This document shows, piece after piece, positions 52,408 through 61,483 of a DNA stretch of 64,000 nucleotides. How positions within the stretch are numbered: position 1 is the first letter of the stretch; each line of letters starts with the position of its first letter. The translations under genes were made by a program, and so were the position numbers. The notes below the pieces were generated by a model. The model made no database searches, had not been told where the DNA came from, and saw only the letters and a program-made list of their open reading frames with translations. Source of the DNA: Mucilaginibacter xinganensis (lineage in GTDB: Bacteria; Bacteroidota; Bacteroidia; Sphingobacteriales; Sphingobacteriaceae); NCBI GenBank assembly GCA_026225055.1, contig JAMFSA010000159.1, forward strand, positions 62,001 to 126,000, written 5' to 3'.

Positions 52408-55400
52408 ATGATAGAAACAGAAAATGATCAATATATAGTAGCAATAGGCGCTTCAGCCGGAGGGCTTGATGCGCTTTCTCTTTTTTTTGATCATACCCCG
52501 GTTGACGGAGTATCATACATAATCATACAGCATTTATCGCCGGACTTTAAGAGCCGGATGGCAGAAATTCTTGCGCATCACAGCAAACTGGAAATTTTGG
52601 AGGCCGCCGAACGGATGCCTGTAGAAGTTAACAAGGTATACCTGATCCCTAATACCAAATACATGGGTATTAAAGACGGACGGCTGTTTTTAATTGAAAA
52701 GGAAACACAGCAGGCACCACACATGACGGTGGATGCATTTTTTACTTCCTTAGCCGAAGAACGGGGACATAAAGCGATAGGCGTTATTCTTTCAGGCGTA
52801 GGCAGCGATGGGTCGCGGGGGTGTTGCGCTATACAGGATGCCGGTGGCATTGTTTTGGTACAGGAGCCTTCAACCGCTAAATTTGATGGTATGCCAAAGG
52901 CTGCAATTGCTATGTGCAACCCTAATTTTATTCTTCCTGCTGAGGCCATCCCTTTATCTATAGAACATTATGTTCATAAAGATATAAGAGAGGAAGAAGA
53001 TGTCCTCATCAATGAAATTAGCACCACGGCAATTGTCAGCCTGATAAAAGAACAGTTTCCGTTCGACTTTACTGAATATAAGATCCCAACTCTTATCAGA
53101 AGGATAAGAAGAAGAATGATACATTTCAACCTGGAAGAAGAAGATAGTTATCACGCTTATTTAAAAAGCAACCCGGAAGAGATAGAGGTGCTGATAGGTG
53201 ATTTTTTAATCGGCGTTACCTCTTTTTTCAGAGATCCGGAAGCTTTCCAGATCATAGAAAATGATGTTATCCCGCAGTTAATAGATCAAAAAGCCTCAAA
53301 TAGCCTCTTAAAAATTTGGGTTGCAAGCTGTGCCACAGGAGAAGAGGCTTATTCCCTGGCCATACTGGTGAAAGAATACCTGGACAGAACCGGAAAAAAA
53401 ATTGATGTTAAAATTTTTGCTACAGATATAAACAGGATAGCGCTTGATCATGCTTCAAAGGGTGTATACCTGGATAATATCGAAACTTCTGTATCTACAG
53501 AAAGATTGATGAATTTTTTTGATAAAGGGGAGGATCATTATAAAATTAAGCCTGAAATACGGAGCATGCTTATTTTTGCCCGTCATGACCTGGCTAAAAA
53601 TCCGCCATATTGTTACGTTGATCTGATCAGTTGCCGCAACATGCTGATTTATGTTAAACCAGTACTTCAAAAACAGATATTGGCGAAATTAAGCTTCGGC
53701 CTCCAAAAAAACGGGTACTTGTTCCTGGGCTCCAGCGAATCACTCTCTGTATTAAAAGATGATTTTTTAGAGGTTAGCGCCAAGTGGAAGATTTACCAAA
53801 CGCTGCAAAATAAGGAAGCAATAAGGCCGAAAGGAATTTCACCTTCGGCGATAGCGGGCATCAGCCTGAATAATGTTGAAATACCGGCAATACCTAAAAC
53901 TATTACTGAACATCCCTCGCTTGCCCGCGACCTTACAGAAGTGGTGTTAGAAGAAAATGGGTTTTGCGGCGTAAGTATAGATGAAGATGGTAAAGTAATA
54001 CAAATCTTTGGGGATCTTACACCGTACCTTAAGCCCGAACGCTTCAATTTTAACCTGCAGGAATTACTGCCTGAACCTTTATCTGTAGCATTTAGCTCCG
54101 CGCTGCATAAAGTGTTAAAACTGAATGAAAAGGTAAGAATAAATAAGATCTTCTTTAATTCGCCGGGTTCATCTGCTCAGGGCCAAACTGATTTAATTAT
54201 CACGCCCTACCTTGATCGCAAGGGGAAGAGAAAGGGTATGCTGGTTCTTTTTAAGGAGTTTAAAAAAAATGCTCCTGGTAGTGATGAGGGGGTAGATTTT
54301 AATATGGATGCGCATGTAAAAGAACATATCTTTAATTTAGAGGAAGAACTTTTACAAACGCGCCATGAGCTGCAATCAGCCAATGAGTTTTTAGAATCTT
54401 CAAAAGAAGCCATGCAATCATTCAATGAAGAGTTGCTGTCGGCTAATGAAGAACTGCAAAGCGCTAATGAAGAGCTGCAATCCATAAACGAAGAGCTGGA
54501 AACGATTAACAGCGAGCATAAATCCACCATACTGGAACTATCGGAATTAAACGACGACCTGAATAATTATTTCAATAGTAATACAAACGGCCAGCTATTT
54601 GTTGACAGTGATATACTGCTCAAAAAGTTTTCGCCGGGAGCTGTTAAGCACATCAACCTAAAGGTAAGGGATATAGGGCGGCCGCTAAGTAATATAACTA
54701 CCAATATCAGGTTTGAAACCCTGATAAAAGACATACAAAAAGTTATTAAAAATCGCCAGGTAATTATGAAGGAAATACAGGCGACTGACGATAGGGTTTA
54801 CCAGGTTACCACAAGCCCATATATTACGCAAATCAAAGGCGCATCCAACGGAGCGGTTATTACCTTTTATGATATTACCGAGTTAAAAAGAATACAAAAG
54901 GAGCTGGACTCCAGCAATAAAATGTTACTTGCAGCTACCGATTCAGCCGGAATGGGAACCTGGTCGATGAATATACAGAGCCGGGAATTTATCCCTTCCC
55001 TGCGTATGAAAGAAATTTTTGGGTTTGAGCATGGTGAAACTATGACATATAAGGAGTTCATTTCCCAGATAAGCGATGAATATCAAACAAAAGTAACCGA
55101 TGCTGTTAATGCTGCCGTTAAGGAAGAAAAGAAATTTGATGTGGAGTTTTCTCTGAAAAGATTTAATGATGATCAAATACGGTGGGTAAGGGCCGCCGGT
55201 AACCTGACCCATACTATTGGCGGCACACCGGCATATTTTACAGGTTTACTGCATGATGTAACCGAAAATAAAAAAGACGACATCCGGAAAAATGATTTTA
55301 TAGCGATGGTGAGCCACGAACTTAAAACACCCATTACCTCTCTGCAGGCTTATATTCAAATGTTGAGTGCAAAGGCAAAGAGCGCGGATGATACATTTAC

Positions 55401-55956
55401 TTTTGATTCTTTGGCCAAAGCCAATTCGCAAGTAAAAAAAATGACCGCGTTGATTAACGGCTTTTTGAATATTTCGCATCTTGAGTCGGGTAAGATCAAT
55501 TTAAATAAGCAAAATTTTGAGATATGTAATTTAGTGGGAGAAGTGGTGGGCGAGGTTATCCTGACATCTTCAAGAAAGAACATTCTGACCTCCTTATGCC
55601 CCCCGTTATTTGTAAATGCCGACAGAGATAAAATTGAACAGGTAGTAAATAATCTGCTTACTAATGCCGTGAAATATTCTTCAAAAGATGGTAGTATAAC
55701 GGTAACCTGTGAGGTAGTTGATGGCTGGTTACAGATAAGCATAAAGGACGAAGGCATAGGGGTAAAGCCAGAGGATCAGAAAAAGCTGTTTGACCGGTAT
55801 TTCCGCGCTCAAAATATGCAGTCGCAAACAGTTTCGGGATTTGGCATAGGGCTTTATTTATGCGAAGAGATTATTGAGCGGCACAAAGGCAAAATATGGC
55901 TTGAAAGCGAACTGGGAAAGGGATCTACATTTTATTTTAGCTTGCCGCTGGAATAA
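52408..55956 (+). CDS. CheB-CheR-PAS hybrid sensor histidine kinase
   Basis: A 1182-residue multidomain protein. Domains in order: CheB methylesterase (about 8-190; Ser16, His42, Asp134), CheR methyltransferase (about 205-470; CATGEEAYSLAI, FATDINRIAL, SCRNMLIY), a coiled coil (about 640-715; repeated SANEELQS), PAS-type segments (about 720-840 and 860-955), then a histidine kinase with phospho-acceptor His970 (MVSHELKTP), N box NLLTNAVKYSS and G boxes DEGIGVKP and GFGIGLYL. It has no membrane segment and no receiver. Such fusions are common orphan sensors in Bacteroidota; ligand and target regulator are unknown. Confidence 0.93.
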   Translation: MIETENDQYIVAIGASAGGLDALSLFFDHTPVDGVSYIIIQHLSPDFKSRMAEILAHHSKLEILEAAERMPVEVNKVYLIPNTKYMGIKDGRLFLIEKETQQAPHMTVDAFFTSLAEERGHKAIGVILSGVGSDGSRGCCAIQDAGGIVLVQEPSTAKFDGMPKAAIAMCNPNFILPAEAIPLSIEHYVHKDIREEEDVLINEISTTAIVSLIKEQFPFDFTEYKIPTLIRRIRRRMIHFNLEEEDSYHAYLKSNPEEIEVLIGDFLIGVTSFFRDPEAFQIIENDVIPQLIDQKASNSLLKIWVASCATGEEAYSLAILVKEYLDRTGKKIDVKIFATDINRIALDHASKGVYLDNIETSVSTERLMNFFDKGEDHYKIKPEIRSMLIFARHDLAKNPPYCYVDLISCRNMLIYVKPVLQKQILAKLSFGLQKNGYLFLGSSESLSVLKDDFLEVSAKWKIYQTLQNKEAIRPKGISPSAIAGISLNNVEIPAIPKTITEHPSLARDLTEVVLEENGFCGVSIDEDGKVIQIFGDLTPYLKPERFNFNLQELLPEPLSVAFSSALHKVLKLNEKVRINKIFFNSPGSSAQGQTDLIITPYLDRKGKRKGMLVLFKEFKKNAPGSDEGVDFNMDAHVKEHIFNLEEELLQTRHELQSANEFLESSKEAMQSFNEELLSANEELQSANEELQSINEELETINSEHKSTILELSELNDDLNNYFNSNTNGQLFVDSDILLKKFSPGAVKHINLKVRDIGRPLSNITTNIRFETLIKDIQKVIKNRQVIMKEIQATDDRVYQVTTSPYITQIKGASNGAVITFYDITELKRIQKELDSSNKMLLAATDSAGMGTWSMNIQSREFIPSLRMKEIFGFEHGETMTYKEFISQISDEYQTKVTDAVNAAVKEEKKFDVEFSLKRFNDDQIRWVRAAGNLTHTIGGTPAYFTGLLHDVTENKKDDIRKNDFIAMVSHELKTPITSLQAYIQMLSAKAKSADDTFTFDSLAKANSQVKKMTALINGFLNISHLESGKINLNKQNFEICNLVGEVVGEVILTSSRKNILTSLCPPLFVNADRDKIEQVVNNLLTNAVKYSSKDGSITVTCEVVDGWLQISIKDEGIGVKPEDQKKLFDRYFRAQNMQSQTVSGFGIGLYLCEEIIERHKGKIWLESELGKGSTFYFSLPLE

Positions 55957-56005
55957 ACTTGAGTTCAATATAATTGTTTTTTATAAGATATAAATCCTCC
56001 TTTGC

Positions 56006-56587
56006 TCAACGCTTATACCTGCGCCAAACCTTATACCAATTTTTATTATTAGGATAGCTGCGGTGCGAAGTGCGGTTGTTAAAGATGATGGCTACCAGCA
56101 ACAATATACAAGCGCCGGATAATACCGGGCTTAACACATACAGGTAACCCAGCGCCCTTATTTTTGCCGTGCCAATGTTAGCAATTAAAGCGGTGGCACC
56201 ACCGGGCGGGTGCAGTGTTTTGGTTATTTGCATTAGCACAATAGCAAGGGAAACGGATAGGGCAGAGGATAACCATAACTGATCTGGGATTAACTTATAA
56301 ACGGTAACACCAACCAGCGCGCAAACCACGTGGCCGCCAATGAGGTTACGTGGCTGAGCCAGCGGACTGTTAATAATACCATAAATTAATACCGATGATG
56401 CCCCGAATGATCCGATCAGAAAGATGTTGTCGGACACGCTAAACTGCTTGCTTTGCATCCAGCCGATTAAACCAATCCCCGCGAATGAACCCAGGAATGT
56501 CCAGATATGTTCTTTATAATCAATAAGGGTTTCTTTGTAAAATATAAACTTCGCGGTTCGGGCGTGCCTTCTCAGGTGTTTTTTCAT
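56006..56587 (-). CDS. HPP-family membrane protein
   Basis: A 193-residue protein with four hydrophobic helices and the defining HPPGGATALIA (about 133-143), plus GSFGASSVLIYGIINSPLAQPRNLIGGHV. Some plant HPP proteins move nitrite into plastids, so a nitrite or other small-anion function is plausible. It is third in a leftward operon with a Crp/Fnr regulator and a ferredoxin, 68 nt after the ferredoxin gene. Confidence 0.87.
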   Translation of the reverse strand: MKKHLRRHARTAKFIFYKETLIDYKEHIWTFLGSFAGIGLIGWMQSKQFSVSDNIFLIGSFGASSVLIYGIINSPLAQPRNLIGGHVVCALVGVTVYKLIPDQLWLSSALSVSLAIVLMQITKTLHPPGGATALIANIGTAKIRALGYLYVLSPVLSGACILLLVAIIFNNRTSHRSYPNNKNWYKVWRRYKR

Positions 56588-56655
56588 GAGTTTTGTAAAT
56601 AGCTGTTTTAGCTGGGTCTTATAATGTTATTCGTTTGTTGTTAATTAATTTGCGA

Positions 56656-56940
56656 TCAGTATCGCGGTTCAGGGATGGTGATTTGCGTGTTGGATAGTTC
56701 GTCATCTACCCGTATTTCGCAAGCCAGCACCGGTCGGGAGATTGAAGTATATTTATTGCCAATAGTAACTAAACAGGTGCCGCAACTCCCCATGCCACAA
56801 CATAAACCAAAACCGGGAATTGCCAAACGGGCGGAAATGAGGGTCATCAGGCTGCTGTATTCATTGGTGTAAGTGCTTATGGGGTGATATTCGCCTTTAT
56901 AAATAAGCGTTAACAGTATGTTGTTCTTATCAGCAGGCAT
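56656..56940 (-). CDS. Small 2Fe-2S ferredoxin-like protein
   Basis: A 94-residue protein with the plant-type 2Fe-2S set CCGMGSCGTC (cysteines at about 47, 48, 53 and 56) and a further Cys in PVLACEI. The spacing C-x4-C-x2-C fits binding by three of the N-terminal cysteines plus the distal one. It is an isolated ferredoxin domain, soluble, directly 10 nt downstream of the Crp/Fnr gene, so it may act as a redox partner for the regulated pathway or signal to the regulator. Confidence 0.8.
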   Translation of the reverse strand: MPADKNNILLTLIYKGEYHPISTYTNEYSSLMTLISARLAIPGFGLCCGMGSCGTCLVTIGNKYTSISRPVLACEIRVDDELSNTQITIPEPRY

Positions 56941-56950
56941 AACAGTTTAA

Positions 56951-57646
56951 TTAATATTCGGCTTTTGAGATCAATTGTAGCAATTCATGCTCATTTTTAA
57001 TCGTCATGCTTTTTCCCGAAACCGTTATGATATTATCTGCTACCAGGTCATTAATGGTCCGGAATAAAGATTCATAAGCCGCGCCTGAAAATGAGGCGAG
57101 ATCCTGCCTGGCCAGTTCAATATCAATAAACCCTTCAGCGTTAACCCCGAACTGATTTTTTAGCGTGATAATGGCCTGTGCCACACGCGCCTTTACCGGC
57201 ATATGTACTAAATTGCGCATCCTTTTTTCGGAGTTCTGTAATTCGCCTGCAAAAAACCGCATCAGCTTTATGGCAAAAGCGTTATTTATTTTCAGGGATG
57301 ATTCAAAAAAATCCATCGGGAGATAGCAAACAGTTGCTGTTTCGAGGGCAGTGGCTGATACGGGATAAATATTATTGCCCTCTAAGCCAAGATGACCCAA
57401 TATGTCGCCTTTTTGGGCAAACCTGATAATGAGTTCTTTTTCGTTATCCCATTTTTTATGCACTTTGATACGCCCTTCATACACAAAATAGATCCCCGTT
57501 ACCGGGTCACCTTCTTTAAAAATTTCCTGCCCTCTTTTTATAAGCAGGTTCTTCTTATTTGCTTCGATGGCAGGCTTCCAGTCGGGCAGGCAGGTGGTGC
57601 ATAAAAAGCAGGTGTTAAGATCGCAGAGGTGTTGGTTTTTTATCAT
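56951..57646 (-). CDS. Crp/Fnr-family regulator with N-terminal cysteine cluster
   Basis: A 231-residue protein with a cyclic-nucleotide-like sensor (about 30-140; IFKEGDPVTGIYFVYEGRIKV) and a helix-turn-helix end (about 160-220; ARQDLASFSGAAYESLFRTI). Before the sensor are four cysteines, C8, C13, C16 and C19, with another at C107. This is similar in kind to the 4Fe-4S cysteines of FNR but with different spacing, so redox, oxygen or NO sensing is likely. It is the first gene of an operon with a 2Fe-2S protein and an HPP transporter. Confidence 0.87.
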   Translation of the reverse strand: MIKNQHLCDLNTCFLCTTCLPDWKPAIEANKKNLLIKRGQEIFKEGDPVTGIYFVYEGRIKVHKKWDNEKELIIRFAQKGDILGHLGLEGNNIYPVSATALETATVCYLPMDFFESSLKINNAFAIKLMRFFAGELQNSEKRMRNLVHMPVKARVAQAIITLKNQFGVNAEGFIDIELARQDLASFSGAAYESLFRTINDLVADNIITVSGKSMTIKNEHELLQLISKAEY

Positions 57647-57827
57647 CCAGGAATTATTAAACTGATAGCAGAATTCTTACATAAATAAACGCTGTCTTCA
57701 GCTATTTGTAATTGTAAGTTGATTGTTTAAGTCATGTAATAATTGCAATATTAAATAAAATATCAATAAAAACATTGCGTGTGCAATATAAATTGTCGAA
57801 AAATGACTAAAAATATCAAGGAAAGTA

Positions 57828-57835
57828 TATATTTG
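57828..57835 (+). promoter_or_regulatory. Possible -7 element of the ClC gene
   Basis: TATATTTG matches TANNTTTG and lies 80 nt before the ClC ATG. No TTG is present at the right -33 distance, so it is only suggestive. Confidence 0.3.
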
Positions 57836-57915
57836 CAATAATTTAAGGCCATGAAAAATGATCCGGACAATCATCATATCAGCCACTAATAAACAGTGTA
57901 CTCTATTTAGTATTT

Positions 57916-59193
57916 ATGCGAAAGGCTATTATCCGCTTTCATTATTTTAAGTTAATTGTTGCATCAGCCATCGTTGCTTTGCTTTCGGTATTTTTAGCAG
58001 ATTCTTTAAAGAAAGCAACAGGGTATTATGAAGATCATATTTTGCAAAGGGCCAGTAATTTTCCATTGTTGTTTGTTTTGCTTCCAACAATCGGTATTAC
58101 TGCTATCTACTTTCTAAGAAAGTATTTATTTAAGGGCAAGGCAAATAAGGGTATTAAAGAAATATACCAAACCCTGGAGAACAGGCGTGATGAGTTACCC
58201 GCGTATAAGATCCCTTCGCATTATTTTAATGGGTTTTTAACTGTAATTTTTGGCGGCTCAACAGGTATTGAAGTATCTACAGTTGTAGCAACGGCGGCTA
58301 TTGGTTCGGCTGCTCATAAAAGGAAATCAATTGCTAATATTTATAAAACGGAGCTGATATGTGCCGGAGTTGCCGCCGGGGTGGCCACCTTGTTTGGTAG
58401 CCCGCTGGCCGGGTTCCTGTTTGCTGTTGAAGTGATCGCCAAAAGGCTTACAAAAACAATATTCATTAGCTGTGCCTGTTCGGTTTTAATAGCCTGGGGA
58501 TTTATGTTTCTCTTTGACCCAGGTAAGCTTTTTTCCTTTACAGTAACCAGCTGGAATTTCCGTGCAGTTCCGTATTTAATAGTATTGAGTATATTATCAG
58601 GTTTTGTAGCTGTATATTTTACGCAGATAGTGATCTTTCTTAAAGACAAGTTTGGGAAGATAAACAACAACTTTATAAGGGTAAATGCCGGTGCTGTTTT
58701 GGTTGGGCTATCCATATTGTGCCTGCCACAGTTATATGGCGATAGCTATCACGCTATCCCTGGCTTGTTAAACCAGATCCAGCACCAACCGTTTACCATA
58801 AATTTGGGGTTGCTGCTTTTAGCCATCGTGGTACTAAAGCCTGTTGTAGCATCGCTTACCTTAGGAGCGGGTGGCGATGGCGGCGTATTTGCCCCGAGCA
58901 TTGTTTCGGGCGCGGTATTGGGGATGCTGTTTGCCGTAATGCTGAACCATTTTTTTCATACCCAGCTTATCGTTTTAAACTTCGCATTGATAGGTGCCGC
59001 ATCTGCTTTGAGCGCGGCTATACATGCGCCTCTAACATCAGTGTTTTTAACCTGCAGTCTGGTGCCGGGCGGTTATGCGCTTTTTATACCCATATTTATA
59101 GCCTGTTTTATAGCTAAATATGCAGCACAGTTTATGTGCAGCTATACCGTATATAGTTATAAGGGTGCTTATAAAACTAAGCTTCAGCCATAA
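57916..59193 (+). CDS. ClC-family chloride channel/antiporter
   Basis: A 425-residue membrane protein with about ten hydrophobic helices. GGSTGIEVST (about residues 113-122) holds the gating Glu of the family GREGP position in altered form, and GAGGDGGVFAPSIVSG (about 318-333) is the second anion-filter loop. No C-terminal CBS domains are present. The family exchanges chloride (or fluoride, nitrate) for protons. It is divergent from the Crp/Fnr-ferredoxin-HPP operon, with 269 nt between starts. The anion specificity cannot be settled from sequence. Confidence 0.88.
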   Translation: MRKAIIRFHYFKLIVASAIVALLSVFLADSLKKATGYYEDHILQRASNFPLLFVLLPTIGITAIYFLRKYLFKGKANKGIKEIYQTLENRRDELPAYKIPSHYFNGFLTVIFGGSTGIEVSTVVATAAIGSAAHKRKSIANIYKTELICAGVAAGVATLFGSPLAGFLFAVEVIAKRLTKTIFISCACSVLIAWGFMFLFDPGKLFSFTVTSWNFRAVPYLIVLSILSGFVAVYFTQIVIFLKDKFGKINNNFIRVNAGAVLVGLSILCLPQLYGDSYHAIPGLLNQIQHQPFTINLGLLLLAIVVLKPVVASLTLGAGGDGGVFAPSIVSGAVLGMLFAVMLNHFFHTQLIVLNFALIGAASALSAAIHAPLTSVFLTCSLVPGGYALFIPIFIACFIAKYAAQFMCSYTVYSYKGAYKTKLQP

Positions 59194-59196
59194 ATA

Positions 59197-59793
59197 TTAC
59201 TGATCTTTTTTGATGCTGTTTAAGGCTTCATGAATATAGGTTAGGCCTTGCTCTGAAAAGTTAAGTGCAAGGGCAAACGGATGGCCGTGGCTATCCATTT
59301 TTAATAGCGACTTCCTCAGTATGTTCACCACTTTTTCGGGCGAATGTTTGGGGTAAAAGTCTTCATATTGAAATTCAAGAAACACTAAACAGAGTGCATT
59401 CTCCATGGTTTGCACATCAGCATCAACTTTTATCTTTTGTTTTAAAATGATCTGCCTTACGCGTGCAATTTGCTCATCATTATAGCCAACTTCCTGCATA
59501 ATTGTTGATGCTTTTTCGGCATGAAACAAGGCCAGATCCTTGCGCCATTTTAAATAAGCTTCCCTTCCATCAGGGTAACTTTCACGTGGGATTTCCCACC
59601 GGCCAATGTGCTGGCTGCGCGATGCCAGTAAAAGTTCTTCATCTGCATCCGGGTTTAACTTTAGTACCCACTCATGCAGTTTCAACGCTAAAAAATATTC
59701 CTGCGGATAGGAGAGGCCATCCCAGGTAAATGTATGTGGGTCTTGTTTGTTATAGTCGTCAAATGCCTGAAATGCCTGGGCCAGTTTGGTCAT
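59197..59793 (-). CDS. DUF4202 protein
   Basis: A 198-residue soluble protein matching DUF4202: LALKLHEWVLKLNPDADEELLLASRSQHIGRW near the N-terminus (His-rich, HD-like metal site) and FLEFQYEDFYPKHSPEKVVNI later. The pattern HIGRW plus other His/Asp residues suggests a metal-dependent phosphohydrolase-like fold, but no activity is established. It is convergent with the ClC gene, with 3 nt between stop codons. Confidence 0.85.
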   Translation of the reverse strand: MTKLAQAFQAFDDYNKQDPHTFTWDGLSYPQEYFLALKLHEWVLKLNPDADEELLLASRSQHIGRWEIPRESYPDGREAYLKWRKDLALFHAEKASTIMQEVGYNDEQIARVRQIILKQKIKVDADVQTMENALCLVFLEFQYEDFYPKHSPEKVVNILRKSLLKMDSHGHPFALALNFSEQGLTYIHEALNSIKKDQ

Positions 59794-59929
59794 AGTAAAA
59801 GCTTATTTTACCTATAAAATTATGAATTAATTTGGTTAATTATAAATGCTTAAATAAGGCAGAGAAGACTGCATCAAATCATAAAATATTAATAGCTTGC
59901 AACAAAAGGAGTTGTGGTATCAGCTGCTT

Positions 59930-59937
59930 TAAATTTG
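59930..59937 (+). promoter_or_regulatory. Possible -7 element of the GH43 gene
   Basis: TAAATTTG lies 17 nt before the chosen ATG at 59955 and implies a short leader. It also argues that the upstream in-frame reading from 59832 is not the start. No good -33 is seen. Confidence 0.4.
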
Positions 59938-59954
59938 TAACCATGGTAATCCAT

Positions 59955-61466
59955 ATGAAGAAAATATTTACAACAATTATGCTCATACTGCTGGCGTACA
60001 CTTCAAATGCGCAGCAGCAAGCAAATGCCAATATAAAAGGGGATGGGTATTATCTGAACCCAATTTTCCCCGGTGATTATCCTGACCCAAGCATATTGCG
60101 CGATGGCGATGATTATTACATAGTGCACTCATCTTTCGAGTATTATCCCGGTCTGTTGATCTGGCATTCAAAAGACCTGATCAATTGGACGCCGGTAACC
60201 CATGCTTTGCATAAGTATGTGGGTTCTGTTTGGGCTCCCTCACTGGTTAAATACAAGGATAAATATTACATCTATTTCCCGGCAGGCAAAACAAATTATG
60301 TGGTTACAGCCAATTCAATTAATGGCCCATGGAGCGACCCTATCGACCTGAAGATCGGCTACATCGATCCGGGGCATTTTACCGATGCCGAAGGTAAACG
60401 TTACCTGTATTTTAATAATGGCGGTTATGTGCCATTGGCTGATGACGGATTATCAATAACCGGTCCGCTTAAACAGGCTTACAGCGGTTGGGAAATACCG
60501 AGAGAATGGTCGATAGAATGTTTTTGTATGGAAGGACCTAAAATAACTAAGCGGGGCGATTATTATTACTTAACCGTTGCTGAAGGTGGAACGGCGGGGC
60601 CGGGAACAAGCCACATGGTGATCTCAGCACGTTCTAAATCGCCATTTGGCCCATGGGAAAATTCGCCTTATAACCCAATTATCCGGACTATGTATAATTC
60701 AGAAAAATGGTGGTCGAAAGGGCATGGAACTCCATTTGAGGGTCCGAATGGAAAATGGTGGATGGTTTTTCATGGGTACGAGAACGGCTATTACAATATG
60801 GGCCGCCAAACGCTGCTTGAACCAATTGAATGGACAAAGGATGGCTGGTATAAAACGCCCGCTAATATAAAAACAGATGTGCCGATCCTGAGGCCGCTAA
60901 AAAGTACGTCAAAGGCTGGATTTTCGTTAAGCGATAGCTTCGCGGGTAGTGAATTAAAACCGCAATGGCAGTTTTTCGAGGAGTATGACACCAGCAGATT
61001 TCACATGGTTAATAAAAGTTTGGTGATCAAGGGCAAAGGTCATTCCGTGGGCGATTGTTCCCCACTGCTTTGCATCCCTTCCGGTCATTCCTACATAGCA
61101 CAGGTGGAGTTGTTTATTGATGGTGATGCTGCCGGTGGGATAGTGCTTTTTTATAATGACAAATATTATTCGGGGATTTTAGCCGATAAGGAAAATATAC
61201 TCGCTAATCTGCGTGGATGGCAATTCCCAACCGAAAAATCTAAGATAAAACGCCACGTATTTCTTCGCCTGAAAAACATTAAAAATACAGTAGATATGTA
61301 TTACAGTATAGATGGGCAGAAATGGGACAAAATAGAAAATTCTGTTGAGGTATCAGGTTATAATCATAACGTACTGAGTGGTTTTTTAAGTTTGCGGCTG
61401 GGGCTTTGCGCTATGGGCGATGGGGATGTTAAGTTTAAGAATTTCACCTACACACCTATAAAGTAA
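59955..61466 (+). CDS. Exported GH43-family glycosidase with C-terminal beta-sandwich
   Basis: A 503-residue enzyme from the ATG at 59955, beginning with a signal peptide (MKKIFTTIMLILLAYTSNAQ). The five-bladed propeller shows the GH43 base Asp in DYPDPSILRDGDDYYI, the middle Asp in YIDPGHF, and the acid Glu in CMEGPKITKRGDYYYL. Residues about 340-503 are a concanavalin-like sandwich, as in beta-xylosidases. Substrates are likely arabinoxylan or related side chains. It has no linked SusC/D pair. The reading upstream to 59832 lacks a signal sequence and is not used. Confidence 0.88.
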   Translation: MKKIFTTIMLILLAYTSNAQQQANANIKGDGYYLNPIFPGDYPDPSILRDGDDYYIVHSSFEYYPGLLIWHSKDLINWTPVTHALHKYVGSVWAPSLVKYKDKYYIYFPAGKTNYVVTANSINGPWSDPIDLKIGYIDPGHFTDAEGKRYLYFNNGGYVPLADDGLSITGPLKQAYSGWEIPREWSIECFCMEGPKITKRGDYYYLTVAEGGTAGPGTSHMVISARSKSPFGPWENSPYNPIIRTMYNSEKWWSKGHGTPFEGPNGKWWMVFHGYENGYYNMGRQTLLEPIEWTKDGWYKTPANIKTDVPILRPLKSTSKAGFSLSDSFAGSELKPQWQFFEEYDTSRFHMVNKSLVIKGKGHSVGDCSPLLCIPSGHSYIAQVELFIDGDAAGGIVLFYNDKYYSGILADKENILANLRGWQFPTEKSKIKRHVFLRLKNIKNTVDMYYSIDGQKWDKIENSVEVSGYNHNVLSGFLSLRLGLCAMGDGDVKFKNFTYTPIK

Positions 61467-61483
61467 TTGAACGGATAAAACCT

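Noticed and set aside
59832..59954. N-terminal extension of the GH43 gene
   Set aside because: The extension lacks a signal sequence and crosses a -7-like element; the ATG at 59955 starts a typical signal peptide.
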